From positions 1 through 64,000 of the forward strand of contig JAIKVZ010000031.1 in assembly GCA_024685285.1 (NCBI GenBank): a DNA stretch of 64,000 nt. Direction: 5' to 3'. Of this stretch, positions 1-8,770 are shown one piece after another. The DNA is from Bacteroidales bacterium (GTDB lineage Bacteria; Bacteroidota; Bacteroidia; Bacteroidales; P3). Both the position numbers and the translations under genes were made by a program. The notes below the pieces were generated by a model that was not told the origin of the DNA, did no database searches, and worked only from the letters and a program-made list of their open reading frames with translations. The first letter of the stretch is position 1. Every line of letters begins with the position of its first letter.

Positions 1-741
1 ACCATCTACAACCTGGCGGCCATCCTCAGCGCCACCGCCGAGCTGAACCCCATGCTGGGCTGGAACGTCGGCATCGGTAGCCTCGTGAACTGCCTCGAGG
101 TGGCCCGTCTCTTCGGCTGCGCCGTCTTCACTCCCTCCTCCATCGGTGCTTTCGGCCCCTCCACTCCCCACGACAACACCCCGCAGGACACCATCCAGCG
201 CCCCAACACCATCTACGGCGTCACCAAGGTCACCGGCGAGCTTCTCTCCGACTACTACTACACCCGCTTCGGCGTCGACACCCGCAGCGTCCGTTTCCCC
301 GGCCTCATCAGCTACCAGACCCTCCCCGGCGGCGGCACCACCGACTACGCCGTCGAGATTTACTACGCTGCCGTCAAGGGCGAGCGCTTTGTCTGCCCAC
401 TCAAGAAAGGCACCCTCATGGACATGATGTATATGCCCGACGCCCAGAAAGCCATGATCGACATCATGGAGGCCGACCCCACCAAGCTCATCCACCGCAA
501 TAGCTTCAACATCACCGCCATGAGTTTCGGCCCCGAGACTATCTTCGAGGCTATCAAGAAACGCTATCCCAACTTCGAGATGGTCTATGAGCCCGAGCCC
601 ATCAAACAGGCCATTGCCGACAGCTGGCCCGACAAGATGGACGACAGCTGCGCCCGCAAAGAGTGGGGCTGGAACCCGCAGTACGACCTCGAGCGCATGA
701 CAGACGACATGATTCTCAACCTCAAGAAGAAACTGCTGTAA
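1..741 (+). CDS. L-threonine 3-dehydrogenase, SDR type (5' end missing)
   Basis: Open from base 1 to a TAA at 739-741, so the N-terminus with the NAD-binding glycine motif lies outside the window. The visible 246 residues are those of an extended short-chain dehydrogenase: a TPSSIGAFGP segment, then the catalytic pair YGVTK at about 214-228, then a substrate-binding C-terminal half. The wording closely matches the SDR-type threonine dehydrogenases of Bacteroidota, which oxidise L-threonine to 2-amino-3-ketobutyrate for cleavage by Kbl. The partner kbl gene is not visible. Another NAD-dependent epimerase is possible but less likely. A good terminator follows. Confidence 0.85.
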   Translation, partial: TIYNLAAILSATAELNPMLGWNVGIGSLVNCLEVARLFGCAVFTPSSIGAFGPSTPHDNTPQDTIQRPNTIYGVTKVTGELLSDYYYTRFGVDTRSVRFPGLISYQTLPGGGTTDYAVEIYYAAVKGERFVCPLKKGTLMDMMYMPDAQKAMIDIMEADPTKLIHRNSFNITAMSFGPETIFEAIKKRYPNFEMVYEPEPIKQAIADSWPDKMDDSCARKEWGWNPQYDLERMTDDMILNLKKKLL

Positions 742-781
742 CCACCGGCCTATCACCAATAAATTATAGCTATAACCCAAT

Positions 782-812
782 GAGCCGAGTAAATCCAAAC
801 TCGGCTCTTTTC
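782..812 (+). terminator. Rho-independent terminator of the threonine dehydrogenase gene
   Basis: A 9-bp perfect stem (GAGCCGAGT at 782-790 with ACTCGGCTC at 799-807), an 8-base loop, and a T-rich tract from 808. Confidence 0.85.
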
Positions 813-938
813 GTTTTCTTCGGTTATAACCATCTCTGTTATTCTTCCAAAACTGGCAATAAAAATAAAACCACAGAGGCCGATACCGCGGGGCGGCCAT
901 CGGCAAACAGACTGAAAAAGAACGGGTAAAAGATTTTT

Positions 939-969
939 TTTGTATATTCAAGGATTATTTGTATTTTTG
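939..969 (+). promoter_or_regulatory. Bacteroidota-type promoter for the toxin-antitoxin pair
   Basis: TTTG at 939-942 and TATTTTTG at 962-969 match the -33 and -7 (TAnnTTTG) elements with a 19-base spacer. The start codon of the antitoxin lies 19 bases downstream, which also argues against the earlier in-frame ATG at 940. Confidence 0.75.
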
Positions 970-987
970 CATTTTAAAACCATCAAT

Positions 988-1269
988 ATGGAAAATGTAA
1001 GAATCAGTTTTGAGGTGCCTTATACGGGAGGGATTCCTGTGAAGGAACTAACCGACAGAGCTCGTCGCTTTGTTATGGAACTGGTGTACCCAAACAAGAC
1101 AAAGTCTTCAGATGTCGAAAACTCAGCCGTCACAAGCTGGGCCCTTTCACCACACACAAATGAAGAGATAGCCGATGAGCTCGACAAAAGATGGAATAAC
1201 TATATGCAACACCCCGAATCGGCCATACCGCATGATAAAGTAATGGAGGAAATCAAAGCACGCCTATGA
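988..1269 (+). CDS. Putative antitoxin of a ParD/ParE (RelB/RelE)-type module
   Basis: A 93-residue acidic protein directly before, and overlapping by 4 bases (ATGA), a ParE-like toxin. I start it at 988 (MENVRIS) because an in-frame ATG at 940 lies inside the promoter. No DNA-binding motif is obvious by eye; the call rests on size, charge and position. By analogy it should bind and neutralise the downstream toxin and repress its own promoter. It could instead be a conserved hypothetical protein paired with the toxin in this lineage. Confidence 0.6.
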   Translation: MENVRISFEVPYTGGIPVKELTDRARRFVMELVYPNKTKSSDVENSAVTSWALSPHTNEEIADELDKRWNNYMQHPESAIPHDKVMEEIKARL

Positions 1270-1583
1270 GACACTCTATTGTATGGCTGCCTGAAGCAAA
1301 GCAGGACGCTGCAGATATAGCCTCTTACATTACCTCGACATTTGGAAACCGTGCGGCAGAAAGGATGATTGACTCTGTGGATGAAAATGTCATGCTATTA
1401 TCGGGTAAACCGTTCATAGGGGAAATATTCATATCGAACAGCAACTATAGAGTGTTGCATTTAAAAAGAAGCAGCATTTATTACCGGGTGAATAACGATG
1501 TTGTTATTATTGGCGCCCTCATCGACAACCGCCGCAATCCCGATACTGTAGCCGCCATACTTAAAGAAAGAAACAATCAATAA
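1266..1583 (+). CDS. ParE/RelE-family toxin
   Basis: 105 residues with the family layout: an N-terminal WLPEAKQDAADIASYI helix region, a middle helix (RAAERMIDSVDENVMLL), then the beta-sheet core YRVLHLKRSSIYYRVNNDVVIIGALIDNRRNP. ParE toxins inhibit DNA gyrase and RelE toxins cut ribosome-bound mRNA; the spacing and the 'DNRRNP' ending favour ParE, but the target cannot be decided by eye. Overlaps its antitoxin by 4 bases. The stop codon lies only 14 bases before the C69 peptidase gene, so some read-through into that gene is likely. Confidence 0.8.
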   Translation: MRHSIVWLPEAKQDAADIASYITSTFGNRAAERMIDSVDENVMLLSGKPFIGEIFISNSNYRVLHLKRSSIYYRVNNDVVIIGALIDNRRNPDTVAAILKERNNQ

Positions 1584-1597
1584 AACATCAAAACAAT

Positions 1598-3358
1598 ATG
1601 AAAATCAACCGTATCTTAGCAGCAGCGTTCCTCAGCACGGCTATGCTTTTAGCCTCGACGGCCGACGCCTGCACCAACTTCCTCTTCACCAAGGGAGCCA
1701 CCACCGACGGCAGCACCATGATTACCTACGCCGCCGACAGCCACACACTCTACGGCGAGCTCTACTATCGCCGCGCCGCCGACTACCCCGCCGGCACCGA
1801 GTTCATGCTCGTCGAGTGGGACACCGGCAAGCCCCTCTTCAAGATTCCACAGGTGGCCCATACCTACAGCGTGGTGGGCAACATGAACGAGCACCAGCTG
1901 GCCATAGGCGAAACCACCTACGGCGGCCGCGAAGAGTGCTGGAAGAGCCCCGTCAAGGGCATCGACTACGGCTCGCTCATATACGTGACCCTGCAGCGCG
2001 CCAAGACAGCCCGCGAAGCCATCAAGGTGATGACCGAGCTCGCCTCCGCCTACGGCTACTGCTCCGAGGGCGAGAGCTTCTCGATTGCCGACCCCAACGA
2101 GGTGTGGGTTATGGACTTTATTGGCAAACGCCAGGAGCCTGTGAAAGCCGATGTGGCCAAAAAACTTAAATACCAGTATGCCGACGGCGCCGTGTGGGTG
2201 GCCCGCCGCATTCCCGACGGCTATGTGTGCGGCCACGCCAACCAGGCCCGCATAACCCAGTTCCCCCAGGAACCCAAAAAATGGAAAAAGACCAAAGGCA
2301 AAGGTCTGCACCCCGCAATTAGCAGCGCACACATCGACTATATCTACGAGCCCGAGGTCGAGTGCGTATACGCCGCCGATGTGGTGACCTACGCCCGTGC
2401 CTGCGGCTGGTTCGACGGCCAGGATGCCGACTTCTCCTTCTGCGACACCTACGCCCCCCTCACCTTCAGCGGCCTCCGCGGCTGCGACGCCCGCGTCTAC
2501 GCCATGTTCCACCGCGTGGCTTCGGGCATGGATCGCTACGAAAAATACGCCATGGGCGACCCCAACGCCGAGCGTATGCCCCTCTGGGTTAAACCAGACC
2601 GCAAAATCAGCGTGCGCGACGCCATGAACCTTATGCGCGACCACTATGAAGGCACCGCCATGGACATGACCAACGACCTCGGCGCAGGCCCCTTCAACTG
2701 CCCCTACCGCTGGCGTCCCATGGGCTTTGAGGTCGACGGCCAGAGCTACATACACGAGCGTGCCACCAGCACCCAGCAAACCGGCTTCAGCTTCGTGGCC
2801 CAGTGCCGCGGCTGGCTCCCCTCGAAAATAGGCGGCATACTCTGGTTCGGCGTCGACGACACCTACTCTACCGTCTACACACCCATGTATTGCGGCATCA
2901 CACAGATACCCGAATGCTTCCGCGAAGGCAACGGCGATATGCTCACCTACAGCGAGACCTCGGCATTCTGGCTCTTCAACCGCGTCACCAACTTCGTCTA
3001 CAGCCGCTACAGCGACATGATCAAGGACCTCCAGGTGGTGCAGAACCGCCTCGAAGACGGCTATATTGCCGACGTAGCACGCTTTGACCAGCGCGCAGCC
3101 AAGGCCAAAGACAACGAGATTGAGACCCTGCTCAACGACTTCAGCAACCGTCAGGCCACCAAGATGATGGACGAGTGGCGCAACCTCGACCGCTACCTCC
3201 TGGTCAAATACATCGACGGCAATATCAAGAAAGAGAAAAACGGCAAGTTTGAGCGCACCGCCAACGGCATGGCCGTCATGCCCGAGCAACGACCCTACCG
3301 CGACGAGTGGAACCGCATGATAGTGCGCGACCACGGCAACGTGATTCGCGAGAAATAA
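1598..3358 (+). CDS. Secreted C69-family dipeptidase (first of two paralogues)
   Basis: 586 residues. Residues 1-24 form a signal peptide ending at Cys25 (ADA|CTNFLFTKGA), which is the N-terminal nucleophile of family C69 (Ntn-hydrolase fold) once the leader is removed; the family cleaves dipeptides. Further family signatures are DGSTMITYAADSH, the ITLQRAK-like segment and RWRPMGFEVDGQSYIHERATSTQQTGF. Length is normal for the family. A paralogue with the same organisation lies at 39690-41411 on the other strand. It follows the toxin gene by 14 bases and ends in a hairpin followed by 11-mer array 1. The cysteine could also be read as a lipobox, but the C69 pattern explains it better. Confidence 0.9.
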   Translation: MKINRILAAAFLSTAMLLASTADACTNFLFTKGATTDGSTMITYAADSHTLYGELYYRRAADYPAGTEFMLVEWDTGKPLFKIPQVAHTYSVVGNMNEHQLAIGETTYGGREECWKSPVKGIDYGSLIYVTLQRAKTAREAIKVMTELASAYGYCSEGESFSIADPNEVWVMDFIGKRQEPVKADVAKKLKYQYADGAVWVARRIPDGYVCGHANQARITQFPQEPKKWKKTKGKGLHPAISSAHIDYIYEPEVECVYAADVVTYARACGWFDGQDADFSFCDTYAPLTFSGLRGCDARVYAMFHRVASGMDRYEKYAMGDPNAERMPLWVKPDRKISVRDAMNLMRDHYEGTAMDMTNDLGAGPFNCPYRWRPMGFEVDGQSYIHERATSTQQTGFSFVAQCRGWLPSKIGGILWFGVDDTYSTVYTPMYCGITQIPECFREGNGDMLTYSETSAFWLFNRVTNFVYSRYSDMIKDLQVVQNRLEDGYIADVARFDQRAAKAKDNEIETLLNDFSNRQATKMMDEWRNLDRYLLVKYIDGNIKKEKNGKFERTANGMAVMPEQRPYRDEWNRMIVRDHGNVIREK

Positions 3359-3374
3359 CGCAACTTGCAGATTT

Positions 3375-3425
3375 TCAGCCGCTTGCACGAAGAAGTTAAA
3401 ACTTTATGCAAGCGGCTGATTTATA
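3375..3425 (+). terminator. Terminator hairpin after the first C69 dipeptidase
   Basis: A 13-bp perfect stem (3375-3387 with 3407-3419) around a 19-base loop, then a T-rich stretch. It sits between the stop codon and 11-mer array 1, the same arrangement seen at other array copies. Confidence 0.75.
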
Positions 3426-3438
3426 GCCTTTTGCATAG

Positions 3439-3471
3439 GTTAGGGTCGGGTTAAGGTCGGGTTAGGTTCGG
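3439..3471. repeat. 11-mer array, copy 1 (three units)
   Basis: Three head-to-tail 11-base units, GTTAGGGTCGG, GTTAAGGTCGG and GTTAGGTTCGG, with no spacer. One of seven copies in the window. It lies downstream of the C69 gene terminator in a convergent gap with purD, G-rich strand on the + strand. Confidence 0.95.
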
Positions 3472-3504
3472 ACACCCTTCGGCCATCCCCGCTCCGGGAC
3501 CGAA

Positions 3505-3546
3505 CAAAAGCCGTAGGAGGGCCGTGCAAAGCACGGCCCTCCTACG
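3505..3546 (-). terminator. Terminator of purD
   Basis: A perfect 16-bp stem (3512-3527 with 3531-3546) closed by a 3-base loop. Read on the - strand it is followed by GGCTTTTG, giving a short U-run after the stem. It lies 26 bases after the purD stop. Confidence 0.85.
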
Positions 3547-3571
3547 TTAATACACTGTATCTCAACGCTCT

Positions 3572-4882
3572 TCAGCCAATCATAAGCTTGAGCAGATCCT
3601 GGCCTATGTCGCGCCGGTAGGTCTTGCCCTGCCAGCTGATGCAGTCGATGGCGTTGTAGCACTTGAGCAGAGCCTCGGGCAGCGACTCCGAGAGGGTGGT
3701 CACGCAGGCCACGCGGCCGCCGGCGGTGAGCACCTGCCCATCCTCGCCGACCTTGGTTCCGGCATGGAACACCAGACTACCCTCGACGCTGTTCAACCCG
3801 CTTATGGGGCGGCCTTTGGCGTACTTCTCGGGGTAGCCCTTGGCCACCATCATCACGCAGGCGGCGTAACGGGGGTCGATGTCGAGCACGGCTTCGTCAA
3901 GGGTGCCGTCGGCGGTGTGCTCCAACAGTTCCACCACGTCGCTCTTTATGCGAGGAAAGACGCTCTCGGTCTCGGGGTCGCCCATACGGGCATTATATTC
4001 TATCACGTAGGGGTCGGGACCCTCGGGCGAATCCATGTTGCAGCACATCAAACCTATGAATATGAAACCGCGGTAGGATATCTTCTCCTTTTGCAGGCCT
4101 CGCACGGTGGGACGCACAATCAGCTTCTCGACCTTCTTCATAAACTCCTTGTCGGCAAACGGCACAGGGCTCACCGAGCCCATGCCGCCGGTGTTGAGGC
4201 CGGTGTCGCCTTCGCCAATGCGCTTGTAGTCCTTGGCCGAGGGCAGTATCTTGTAGTTGCGGCCGTCGGTGAGCACAAACACGCTCATCTCTATTCCGCT
4301 GAGGTACTGCTCGATGACCACCTTGGCGCCGGCCTGGCCGAACTTGCCGCCCTCGAGCATATTGTGCAGCTCGCGCTTAGCCTCATCCAAGTCGCTGATT
4401 ATCAGCACGCCCTTACCTGCCGCCAAGCCGTCGGCCTTGAGCACGTAGGGGGCTTCAAGGCTCTCGAGAAAGCGTTCGCCTTCGGCCACCGTGGCGGGTT
4501 CGAAGGTGCGGTAGGCAGCCGTGGGTATCTGGTGACGCTCCATGAAGGCCTTGGCAAAGTCCTTGCTGCCCTCGAGCTCGGCACCCTTTTGCGAGGGGCC
4601 CACGACGCGTGTGTTGCGCAGCAGCGGGTCGGCGTCAAAGCTGTCGGCAATGCCGGCCACCAACGGGGCCTCGGGACCTACCACTACCATGCCCACATGG
4701 TTGTCGGCCACAAAGCGTTTCACGGCCTCGAAATCCATGGGGTCGAGACTGACATTGGTGCCGCAGGCTGTCGTACCGGCGTTGCCGGGGGCTATGAAGA
4801 GCTTTTGACAGTGCGGGCTCTGGCTGATTTTGTAGGCCATGGCGTGCTCGCGTCCACCAGAGCCAAGGAGTAGGATATTCAT
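3572..4882 (-). CDS. purD: Phosphoribosylamine-glycine ligase (GARS)
   Basis: 436 residues, typical length. The protein starts MNILLLGSGGREHA, the N-terminal signature of PurD, and carries the ATP-grasp core (VLKADGLAAGKGV, then the family loop GDTGLNTGGMGSVSP and YNARMGDPE). It joins glycine to 5-phosphoribosylamine in the second step of purine synthesis, in the cytoplasm. No other pur genes are nearby, as is common in Bacteroidota. The threonine aldolase gene starts its stop region 33 bases upstream on the same strand, so the two may be co-transcribed. Confidence 0.97.
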   Translation of the reverse strand: MNILLLGSGGREHAMAYKISQSPHCQKLFIAPGNAGTTACGTNVSLDPMDFEAVKRFVADNHVGMVVVGPEAPLVAGIADSFDADPLLRNTRVVGPSQKGAELEGSKDFAKAFMERHQIPTAAYRTFEPATVAEGERFLESLEAPYVLKADGLAAGKGVLIISDLDEAKRELHNMLEGGKFGQAGAKVVIEQYLSGIEMSVFVLTDGRNYKILPSAKDYKRIGEGDTGLNTGGMGSVSPVPFADKEFMKKVEKLIVRPTVRGLQKEKISYRGFIFIGLMCCNMDSPEGPDPYVIEYNARMGDPETESVFPRIKSDVVELLEHTADGTLDEAVLDIDPRYAACVMMVAKGYPEKYAKGRPISGLNSVEGSLVFHAGTKVGEDGQVLTAGGRVACVTTLSESLPEALLKCYNAIDCISWQGKTYRRDIGQDLLKLMIG

Positions 4883-4915
4883 ACGTTCAATATATTGCGG
4901 CCTCCGGTGTTCGGC

Positions 4916-5971
4916 TTAGCGAGCCTCGGCGGCGGGGTTTGACAATAGCGAAAGCAGCTGCTGCACGGCGTCGGCGGTTGTGGCCCAGCTGGTGGCGAAA
5001 CGCGTCACGGCCCGGCCGCCGGGCAGCTCCTGCCACACCTCGTAGAGCACACGACCCTCCAGAGCCTGGCGGTGGCGCGGCTCGAGAATGGGGAACTGCT
5101 GGTTGGTGGGCGAGTCGATGTAAAACTCGATGCCCAACTGCTCCATACCGCGACGCAGCATGGCGGCCAGCTCGTCGGCATGGCGACCAAGCGAGAGATA
5201 GAGGCCGTCGGCCATCAGCGTGTCGAACTGCAGTCCCAGCAGCCTGCCCTTGGCCAGCAGCGCGCCGTGCTGCTTGACAATGGTGAAGAAATTCTTCGGG
5301 GCGTTGCCGCGCGGAAACACCACGGCCTCGCCGCAGAGGGCTCCGCACTTGGTGCCGCCGAGGTAGAAAGCGTCGCATCTGGCGGCCAGCTCGGGCAGTG
5401 TGATATCGGCGGCAGGCGTGGCAAGGCCGTAGGCCATTCGGGCACCGTCGATATAAAGCGGCATATTATAGCAGCGGCACACCTGGACCATGGCGTCGAG
5501 TTCGGCACGGCTGTAGATGGTGCCATACTCGGTGGGGAACGAAATGTAGACCATGCCGGGATGAGCCATGTGGGGCCATGTGGGGTCGGCATAGAAAGCC
5601 TGCAGATAGTCCTGAACTGTGGTGGCATTGAGCTTGCCCGCCGTGGCCGGCAGAGCGATCACCTTGTGCCCAGCCAGTTCAACGGCACCCGACTCGTGCA
5701 CGGCTATGTGGCCGGTATCGGCGCAAAGCACCGCCTCGTAGTGTGGCAGCATGGCGTCTATCACCGTGGCGTTGGTTTGCGTGCCGCCCACGGTGAGGAA
5801 CACCTCGGCCTCGGGACAACCGGTGGCTTGGCGTATGCGCTGCACGGCACTACGGGTGTAGGGGTCGTCGCCATAGCCCTGATGCTGTTCCATGTTGGTC
5901 TCGGCCAAGCGTTTCAGCACCTCGGGGTGTGCGCCCTCGCAGTAGTCGCAGGTGAAAGAGAGAGTTGCCAT
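4916..5971 (-). CDS. Low-specificity threonine aldolase (PLP-dependent)
   Basis: 351 residues of fold-type I PLP enzyme. The PLP lysine is Lys208 in FYLGGTKCGA, Asp175 sits in YIDGAR as expected for the pyridine-ring contact, and the N-terminus (HPEVLKRLAETN, GYGDDPYT) is that of the beta-eliminating lyase/threonine aldolase family. The reaction splits L-threonine or allo-threonine into glycine and acetaldehyde. Its promoter lies just upstream; purD follows on the same strand, and glycine made here is a substrate of PurD, though this pairing may be chance. Confidence 0.9.
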   Translation of the reverse strand: MATLSFTCDYCEGAHPEVLKRLAETNMEQHQGYGDDPYTRSAVQRIRQATGCPEAEVFLTVGGTQTNATVIDAMLPHYEAVLCADTGHIAVHESGAVELAGHKVIALPATAGKLNATTVQDYLQAFYADPTWPHMAHPGMVYISFPTEYGTIYSRAELDAMVQVCRCYNMPLYIDGARMAYGLATPAADITLPELAARCDAFYLGGTKCGALCGEAVVFPRGNAPKNFFTIVKQHGALLAKGRLLGLQFDTLMADGLYLSLGRHADELAAMLRRGMEQLGIEFYIDSPTNQQFPILEPRHRQALEGRVLYEVWQELPGGRAVTRFATSWATTADAVQQLLSLLSNPAAEAR

Positions 5972-6005
5972 ATCGGTTCAGGTTATACTGCCATCAAACA
6001 AAATG

Positions 6006-6013
6006 CAAAGATA
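6006..6013 (-). promoter_or_regulatory. -7 element (TATCTTTG) for the threonine aldolase gene
   Basis: CAAAGATA on the + strand reads TATCTTTG on the - strand, about 35 bases before the start codon. The -33 element is poor (TTTA). Confidence 0.6.
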
Positions 6014-6140
6014 CACATTTTTTTTGAAATGTGTAAAAAAATGGATTGCTTAATTCACGTATCTTGCCGACTTAAAACGAAATTCACTGAGTTCACAAAC
6101 CTTCCCCTTAATTTGTCTTAATATTAGTGCCAATCCTATA

Positions 6141-7202
6141 CTATTCTGAAGTTAATATTGTATAAGGGACACCTTTTAACCTATCAGCCACTTTACGCAC
6201 ATCACTCCTAATTTGATACCTACGACATTGTTGTGCCGAAGCGAAACCTTTTTCCGTCATTATTGGGCATTTCCTATATGAAATATCTTTGAATACCTTA
6301 ATGGCACATAAACGACAGTCATGTATAATATGTTCGTTCAATGCGGCAAGAGCCATTATTGCCTCAATGTAATAATTGTTCCCCCTTGAATTAACAATGT
6401 CATCCGCAATTGCAATTTCAAATGTCGCATTTTCGCTTTTTTGTGGTTTCTCTTTACAAGTGCAACCTGTAGAATATTGCATTTCAATAAGGCCATTGTT
6501 ATTGCGCACAAACGAATACATACCTATTGTTGGATATAGTAGTCTATCGAAATTGTAAAACCTCACATCAAGTAAGTCCTTCATATCGTATGGATTTCCG
6601 AAATCTCTGCCAAATTTTAAAGTTAATTCACCCTGTTCAAACAAATTAATTGGCTTTTCTCTATCATCTTCAACTTTAAACTCAATTATTCTTATTCTAG
6701 AAGCAATTTTTTCTTCATCGCAAGGATGTGTATAGTCGATTTCAATAAACAATGGTTCTTTATCAGGATTCTTACTATCAGATAACACTAAATCTCCAAC
6801 AAAGCCTTTGTATTCTACTTCCTCCTCACAAGTATCATATTCTTGTTTCAAATCTCTTTCTTTCAAATAGGACTTGTAGCACCTCAAGTCTGGTTTCGTC
6901 TTTTTTATCAAGCATGTAGTTTCTTCTTTACATGGTGTACCAACGAAGTATTTGATAATGAATGGTGAGTTGCTGTAAAATATGTCTTTTATACGCTTTT
7001 TCCAAATCTTATGTATGTAACTCTCACCATTACAATTTGAATTATTCTTATGTGCGAAATGCTTCCTTTTTTTTGAACCCTCTTTAATAATCAACGGCTC
7101 TCCACACTCAATACACCTATAGCAATGTCCTTTATATGCTTCATCGATGTGAGTAAACACACCTTGTTCATTCTCAGCATATTCGTACAAAAGTGCCTTC
7201 AT
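6141..7202 (-). CDS. CoiA-like predicted nuclease with N-terminal zinc finger
   Basis: 353 residues. The N-terminus has two paired cysteines (CYRCIECG), a basic stretch and HFAHK, the layout of the CoiA/competence-nuclease family zinc-binding head. The middle holds an acidic, nuclease-like strand pair (FIEIDYTHPCDEEKI) reminiscent of the PD-(D/E)xK core. The C-terminal third, with further cysteines, is not recognisable. CoiA-like proteins take part in DNA processing during transformation, and many accessory-island members have no known role. The gene is clearly more AT-rich than the flanking housekeeping genes, which suggests transfer. It starts 6 bases after the stop of the lipoprotein gene, so they are probably co-transcribed. 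Confidence 0.6.
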   Translation of the reverse strand: MKALLYEYAENEQGVFTHIDEAYKGHCYRCIECGEPLIIKEGSKKRKHFAHKNNSNCNGESYIHKIWKKRIKDIFYSNSPFIIKYFVGTPCKEETTCLIKKTKPDLRCYKSYLKERDLKQEYDTCEEEVEYKGFVGDLVLSDSKNPDKEPLFIEIDYTHPCDEEKIASRIRIIEFKVEDDREKPINLFEQGELTLKFGRDFGNPYDMKDLLDVRFYNFDRLLYPTIGMYSFVRNNNGLIEMQYSTGCTCKEKPQKSENATFEIAIADDIVNSRGNNYYIEAIMALAALNEHIIHDCRLCAIKVFKDISYRKCPIMTEKGFASAQQCRRYQIRSDVRKVADRLKGVPYTILTSE

Positions 7203-7208
7203 ATTGAA

Positions 7209-7697
7209 TTATTTATACATTTCTTCAAGGCAACGATTAATAGCGATTCGAATATTGTCGGCCTCTGTATCTCCCATACCTTCACCTGTTAGAACGCAAA
7301 TCACCTCATAAGTTTTTGCTGAAAGTATTTGCAAAGTTATTTCGCTTGTATAATCCAGACCTGCCCATCGACGACCAGTCTCGCCATAGTTAATAATCAT
7401 GGTTTTGTCAGCCAAATCACTTCTCACTTCAGGCAATCGAACCATTCCTCTTTTAATGAGATATCCTGATATAATATCCGCAGGATTGATGCTTTTACTC
7501 GTTGATGAGCTATATACCCCATAAGCGTTACCGTATACTTCTCCAGTAGAACCGGTCTTGACTTCAGTCGGTGTTATGTAAAAATACGTATAATTGTCCA
7601 AAGACGCATTTTTCGTTACACGAACAGGTTGAAGTAACATACAGGAAGCAAACACAAATGGCATCAATGTAAGCGATATGATTTTCTTGAGTTTCAT
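7209..7697 (-). CDS. Small lipoprotein, function unknown
   Basis: 162 residues. Residues 1-18 form a lipoprotein signal peptide with lipobox FASC, so Cys19 should be lipidated. The mature part is a mixed alpha/beta domain with a serine-rich loop (YGVYSSSTSKSINPADI) and resembles DUF4136-type envelope lipoproteins in its pattern, but I do not recognise the family firmly. It sits between the BRO/DinD gene and the CoiA-like gene in the AT-rich island. Confidence 0.7.
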   Translation of the reverse strand: MKLKKIISLTLMPFVFASCMLLQPVRVTKNASLDNYTYFYITPTEVKTGSTGEVYGNAYGVYSSSTSKSINPADIISGYLIKRGMVRLPEVRSDLADKTMIINYGETGRRWAGLDYTSEITLQILSAKTYEVICVLTGEGMGDTEADNIRIAINRCLEEMYK

Positions 7698-7732
7698 ATA
7701 TTTGTTGTTTTTATCGTTATTTCAACCGTCTC

Positions 7733-8605
7733 TTATTCCGCACCCTTTTTAGCACGGTCCTTTGATTCTATTTGCTTTACATCTTCAATGCTTGTGTCGA
7801 GGGCGGGTTTGTCAGTGGCATTGAGGGGGCTGACGACAGGTTGACCGGTGTGTTGCTCAATCTCGCGGCGAGCGGAGCCAGCCACATTGCCACCCTCAAT
7901 GGCAATATTACGACTTTCAGCAAAGGTCTCGGGTTGACGACTGCGGGAGATGGCGGTGGTTGTGACTTCGGCAAGCATATTGAGCACCAACTCAAGGTTT
8001 GTCATATTGTCGCGCAGGTTCTCTTTTTTTAAGCCTTTCACCTCTTTATAGTCGCGTACCGTGAGGCCGCTCCATGCACGGGTCATTTCGTTGGTCAATA
8101 TGGCGTAGTCCCGTTCCTGGTCGATACCACGGGCTTTCCACTCATCGGTCAACTCTTTGCGCATCTCGATGGACTGCAAACGTTGGTTTATCCACCCTTC
8201 GCTATAACCCTTGGCACGGTAAAAGTCGGCACCACGAACAATGGCCTTCTCAGGGTCGGCAATTTCATCCAACCGCTCAGCACCCACCTGCGCCAACCAC
8301 TGCTTAAAAGGCTCGGCCTTAGGCGACGGTATGGACTGTATGATACGGAGAACGCCTTTGCTATCGGCAGCAAGCGTCTTTCTACGCTTGCCTGTTCCGG
8401 TCGTCATATATATCTGGGGACAATTTGTCCCTATGAATGCGGCAAGCTCAGGATCACGCTTTCGCATTTTCTTAAGATAATCTGTCGGATTGGCTGAATT
8501 TGTCAACACCTCTATGACATCCACCACCGAGAGATACCACTCTTCACGCTCTGCGTCCCAATGAGTACGAACCTTCTTGTCTTGAAATATCTGGATTTTC
8601 TCCAT
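7733..8605 (-). CDS. BRO-N/DinD-family protein
   Basis: 290 residues. Residues 1 to about 110 (EKIQIFQDKKVRTHWDAE, SVVDVIEVLTNS, the MRKRDPEL region) have the BRO N-terminal DNA-binding domain found in phage antirepressors. The rest follows the DinD pattern: QRLQSIEMRKELTDEW, LKKENLRDNMTNLELVLNML, then GGNVAGSARREIE. In E. coli DinD is SOS-inducible and acts on RecA filaments; many relatives sit in prophages and islands. It has its own well-formed promoter. No integrase, capsid or other phage gene is adjacent, so I read this as an island gene, not a prophage. Confidence 0.8.
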   Translation of the reverse strand: MEKIQIFQDKKVRTHWDAEREEWYLSVVDVIEVLTNSANPTDYLKKMRKRDPELAAFIGTNCPQIYMTTGTGKRRKTLAADSKGVLRIIQSIPSPKAEPFKQWLAQVGAERLDEIADPEKAIVRGADFYRAKGYSEGWINQRLQSIEMRKELTDEWKARGIDQERDYAILTNEMTRAWSGLTVRDYKEVKGLKKENLRDNMTNLELVLNMLAEVTTTAISRSRQPETFAESRNIAIEGGNVAGSARREIEQHTGQPVVSPLNATDKPALDTSIEDVKQIESKDRAKKGAE

Positions 8606-8664
8606 ATCTATAACACTCTACTAATCAAAAAATTGCACCTGGTATTATACTTAGTGCGGACATA

Positions 8665-8696
8665 CAAAGATAGTAAAAAAATGTCGGATTTGCAAA
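8665..8696 (-). promoter_or_regulatory. Promoter of the BRO/DinD gene
   Basis: On the - strand TTTG (8693-8696) and TATCTTTG (8665-8672) are separated by 20 bases, a full match to the Bacteroidota consensus, about 60 bases before the start codon. Confidence 0.75.
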
Positions 8697-8707
8697 ATAA
8701 AAGTACA

Positions 8708-8750
8708 CAAAAAAAAACACGGTGCAGGATATTGCCGTGCACCGTGTTTT
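8708..8750 (-). terminator. Terminator of rpsT
   Basis: A 13-bp perfect stem (8714-8726 with 8738-8750) flanked by an A-run on the + strand, which gives a U-run on the rpsT transcript. It begins 20 bases after the rpsT stop. Confidence 0.9.
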
Positions 8751-8770
8751 TCAAATCGTTATTTTTGCGC

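Noticed and set aside
1649-3388. 579-codon open frame antisense to the first C69 dipeptidase
   Set aside because: It mirrors the GC-biased third positions of the real gene; the product is a Val/Ala/His/Gly-rich string with no domain, and the sense strand has a clear enzyme.
6141-8605. Prophage
   Set aside because: BRO-N is phage-like, but there is no integrase, terminase, capsid or tail gene and no visible attachment repeats.
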